A stretch of DNA of 64,000 nt from Roseovarius sp. MMSF_3359 (GTDB taxonomy: Bacteria > Pseudomonadota > Alphaproteobacteria > Rhodobacterales > Rhodobacteraceae), in the NCBI RefSeq assembly GCF_030733385.1, contig NZ_JASHJC010000003.1, forward strand, positions 310,001 through 374,000, read 5' to 3'. Under the pieces are notes generated by a model. It worked only from the letters and a program-made list of their open reading frames with translations. It did not search any database and had not been told where the DNA came from. This document shows, piece after piece, positions 63,056 through 64,000 of this stretch (within the stretch, counting starts at the first letter, position 1; each line of letters starts with the position of its first letter). The translations under genes and the position numbers were made by a program.

Positions 63056-64000
63056 TCAGGCCAACAGACCGCGCCCCTGCATCAGTGCCGATTGCATCGT
63101 CTTGATCACCACAAACGCATCGCGCAGATGGCTGCGTTCGAAATCCGAAAGCGTCGACGGTGGCAGGAAGTTATCCGGCGCCTCCCCGGCCTTTATTCGG
63201 GCCGCCTGATGCTCCAACCGCGTTTGCGCCACCAGGTCATAGGCATCGAGCAGGTCGCGCCCGCCGCTTGGACTGATGACGCCTGCCTCAAGGGCTGCCT
63301 TGACCCGCGCCCGAGTATTGACCGCGTCCAACTGCCCTTGCAAGGCATACATCCGCCCCAGGTCCACCACCGGAATGACCCCGTTGAGCTTGGTGTCGAT
63401 CGTGTTGCGATGCTCGCCCGAGCGGATCGTCGCAAAACCTCGTAAGAGGCCCAAGGGCGTCTGATGAGTCAGGGCATTGCTGGCCATATGCGCCGTGAAA
63501 ATCGAATTCTCCGACGCCGCGCGCAGGGTCTCGGCCTGCAACCCGTCGAAAAGCGTCGTGTCCCCGCCAATGGGCCGCAGATCAAACATGACCGAGGCCA
63601 GCATCTGCGCCTCTTTGTGGGGCTGCGCGATCCAGCCGCGGAAATACTCGCGCCAGACCGAAAGCGGCTGTCGCCAGCGCGGGTTCGTGGCCATCATGTC
63701 GCCGGGGCAATAGACATAGCCGCAGGCATTGAGACCGTCGCTCACGAACTGCGCAAAGGGTTCGAAATAGGCCTGCGCGGCGTCGTCAATCCCATCCTCG
63801 AGGATCAGGCAATTATCCTGGTCGGACACGCCGGTTTGTTCCTGTCGTCCCTGCGATCCGCAGGCGAGCCAGAGATACCGCGCCGGGGCTGGGCCAAATT
63901 TCTCTTCGGCCAGCTTCAGCAGCTTGCGCGTCACCACATCGGCCACGTCGGTGACCAGGCGCGTGACCGTATCATGGCGATGTCCAGCGCCGACAAGCTG
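63056..64000 (-). CDS. DUF294-type putative nucleotidyltransferase (5' part cut by window)
   Basis: 315 codons visible, open through position 64000. The DUF294 nucleotidyltransferase core is seen in YLWLACGSQGRQEQTGVSDQDNCLILED, recalling the GSxxR...DxD pattern of PII uridylyltransferases. The substrate-binding helical domain follows (FDLRPIGGDTTLFDGLQAE, HMASNALTHQTPLGLLRGF, IDTKLNGVIPVVDLGRMYALQ). The missing N-terminal part in relatives carries cyclic-nucleotide-binding and CBS domains. Relatives are encoded beside a sodium/solute symporter and a PAS-exonuclease like the one here, so it may regulate transport. Confidence 0.88.
   Translation of the reverse strand, partial: QLVGAGHRHDTVTRLVTDVADVVTRKLLKLAEEKFGPAPARYLWLACGSQGRQEQTGVSDQDNCLILEDGIDDAAQAYFEPFAQFVSDGLNACGYVYCPGDMMATNPRWRQPLSVWREYFRGWIAQPHKEAQMLASVMFDLRPIGGDTTLFDGLQAETLRAASENSIFTAHMASNALTHQTPLGLLRGFATIRSGEHRNTIDTKLNGVIPVVDLGRMYALQGQLDAVNTRARVKAALEAGVISPSGGRDLLDAYDLVAQTRLEHQAARIKAGEAPDNFLPPSTLSDFERSHLRDAFVVIKTMQSALMQGRGLLA

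Overview
The window is 64 kb of gene-dense, GC-rich chromosome from what looks like a marine Roseobacter-group alphaproteobacterium (Rhodobacteraceae). The call rests on gene content and protein style: a TRAP transporter next to 5-oxoprolinase, several LysR regulators each facing a small catabolic operon, a methionyl-tRNA synthetase with the FSTSQ form of the KMSKS loop, a UPF0260 protein behind ribF, an LptE-type lipoprotein, an OxyR/KatG pair and a BMP-type nucleoside ABC transporter. I see no rRNA, tRNA, CRISPR array, insertion sequence or phage gene, and no gene-free stretch over 300 bases. Genes at both ends (a response regulator at 1 and a DUF294-type protein at 64000) are cut by the window.

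Layout. 0-3 kb: a PAS-rich hybrid histidine kinase translationally coupled to an OmpR-type regulator. 3-10.5 kb: a LysR regulator followed by a D-glutamate cyclase-like enzyme, a three-part TRAP transporter and PxpB-PxpC-PxpA, read here as uptake and breakdown of 5-oxoproline and possibly D-glutamate. 10.5-20.8 kb: a surface-glycan cluster with three GT2 glycosyltransferases, three sulfotransferase-like proteins, a DegT-type PLP enzyme, a WbqC-like protein, an ABC exporter and an LptE-like lipoprotein; this suggests a sulfated cell-surface product. 20.9-29.9 kb: a geranylgeranyl-reductase-family flavoprotein, an Lrp/leucine dehydrogenase divergent pair, two lipoproteins (one with an internal duplication), a D-cysteine desulfhydrase-family enzyme coupled to an Asp/Glu racemase and facing a LysR gene, an aldo/keto reductase and a YceI protein.

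29.9-34.6 kb: an MFS transporter, then an operon of luciferase-like monooxygenase, flavin reductase, 4-oxalocrotonate tautomerase and alpha/beta hydrolase, facing its own LysR gene. This has the composition of a ring- or heterocycle-opening pathway of unknown substrate. 34.6-48 kb: mostly housekeeping genes (HAD phosphatase, MaoC hydratase, ribF, UPF0260, threonine aldolase, prs, polA, metG). Among them are a frameshifted alpha/beta hydrolase and a MarR-regulated pair with a clear palindromic operator.

48-64 kb: a creatinase-like M24 protein that has lost the metallopeptidase ligands, divergent oxyR/katG, cytidine deaminase, and a nucleoside salvage run (HD phosphohydrolase, ribokinase, nucleoside hydrolase, a 2-oxoglutarate/Fe(II) oxygenase of the isopenicillin-N-synthase family, BMP binding protein, ATPase, two permeases). 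The window closes with a membrane-anchored HAMP-PAS-DEDDh exonuclease beside a DUF294-type nucleotidyltransferase. The most interesting leads are the oxygenase inside the nucleoside operon, the membrane-bound sensor-exonuclease, the 5-oxoproline/TRAP operon, the sulfated-glycan cluster and several well-formed inverted repeats that look like operators or leader hairpins.
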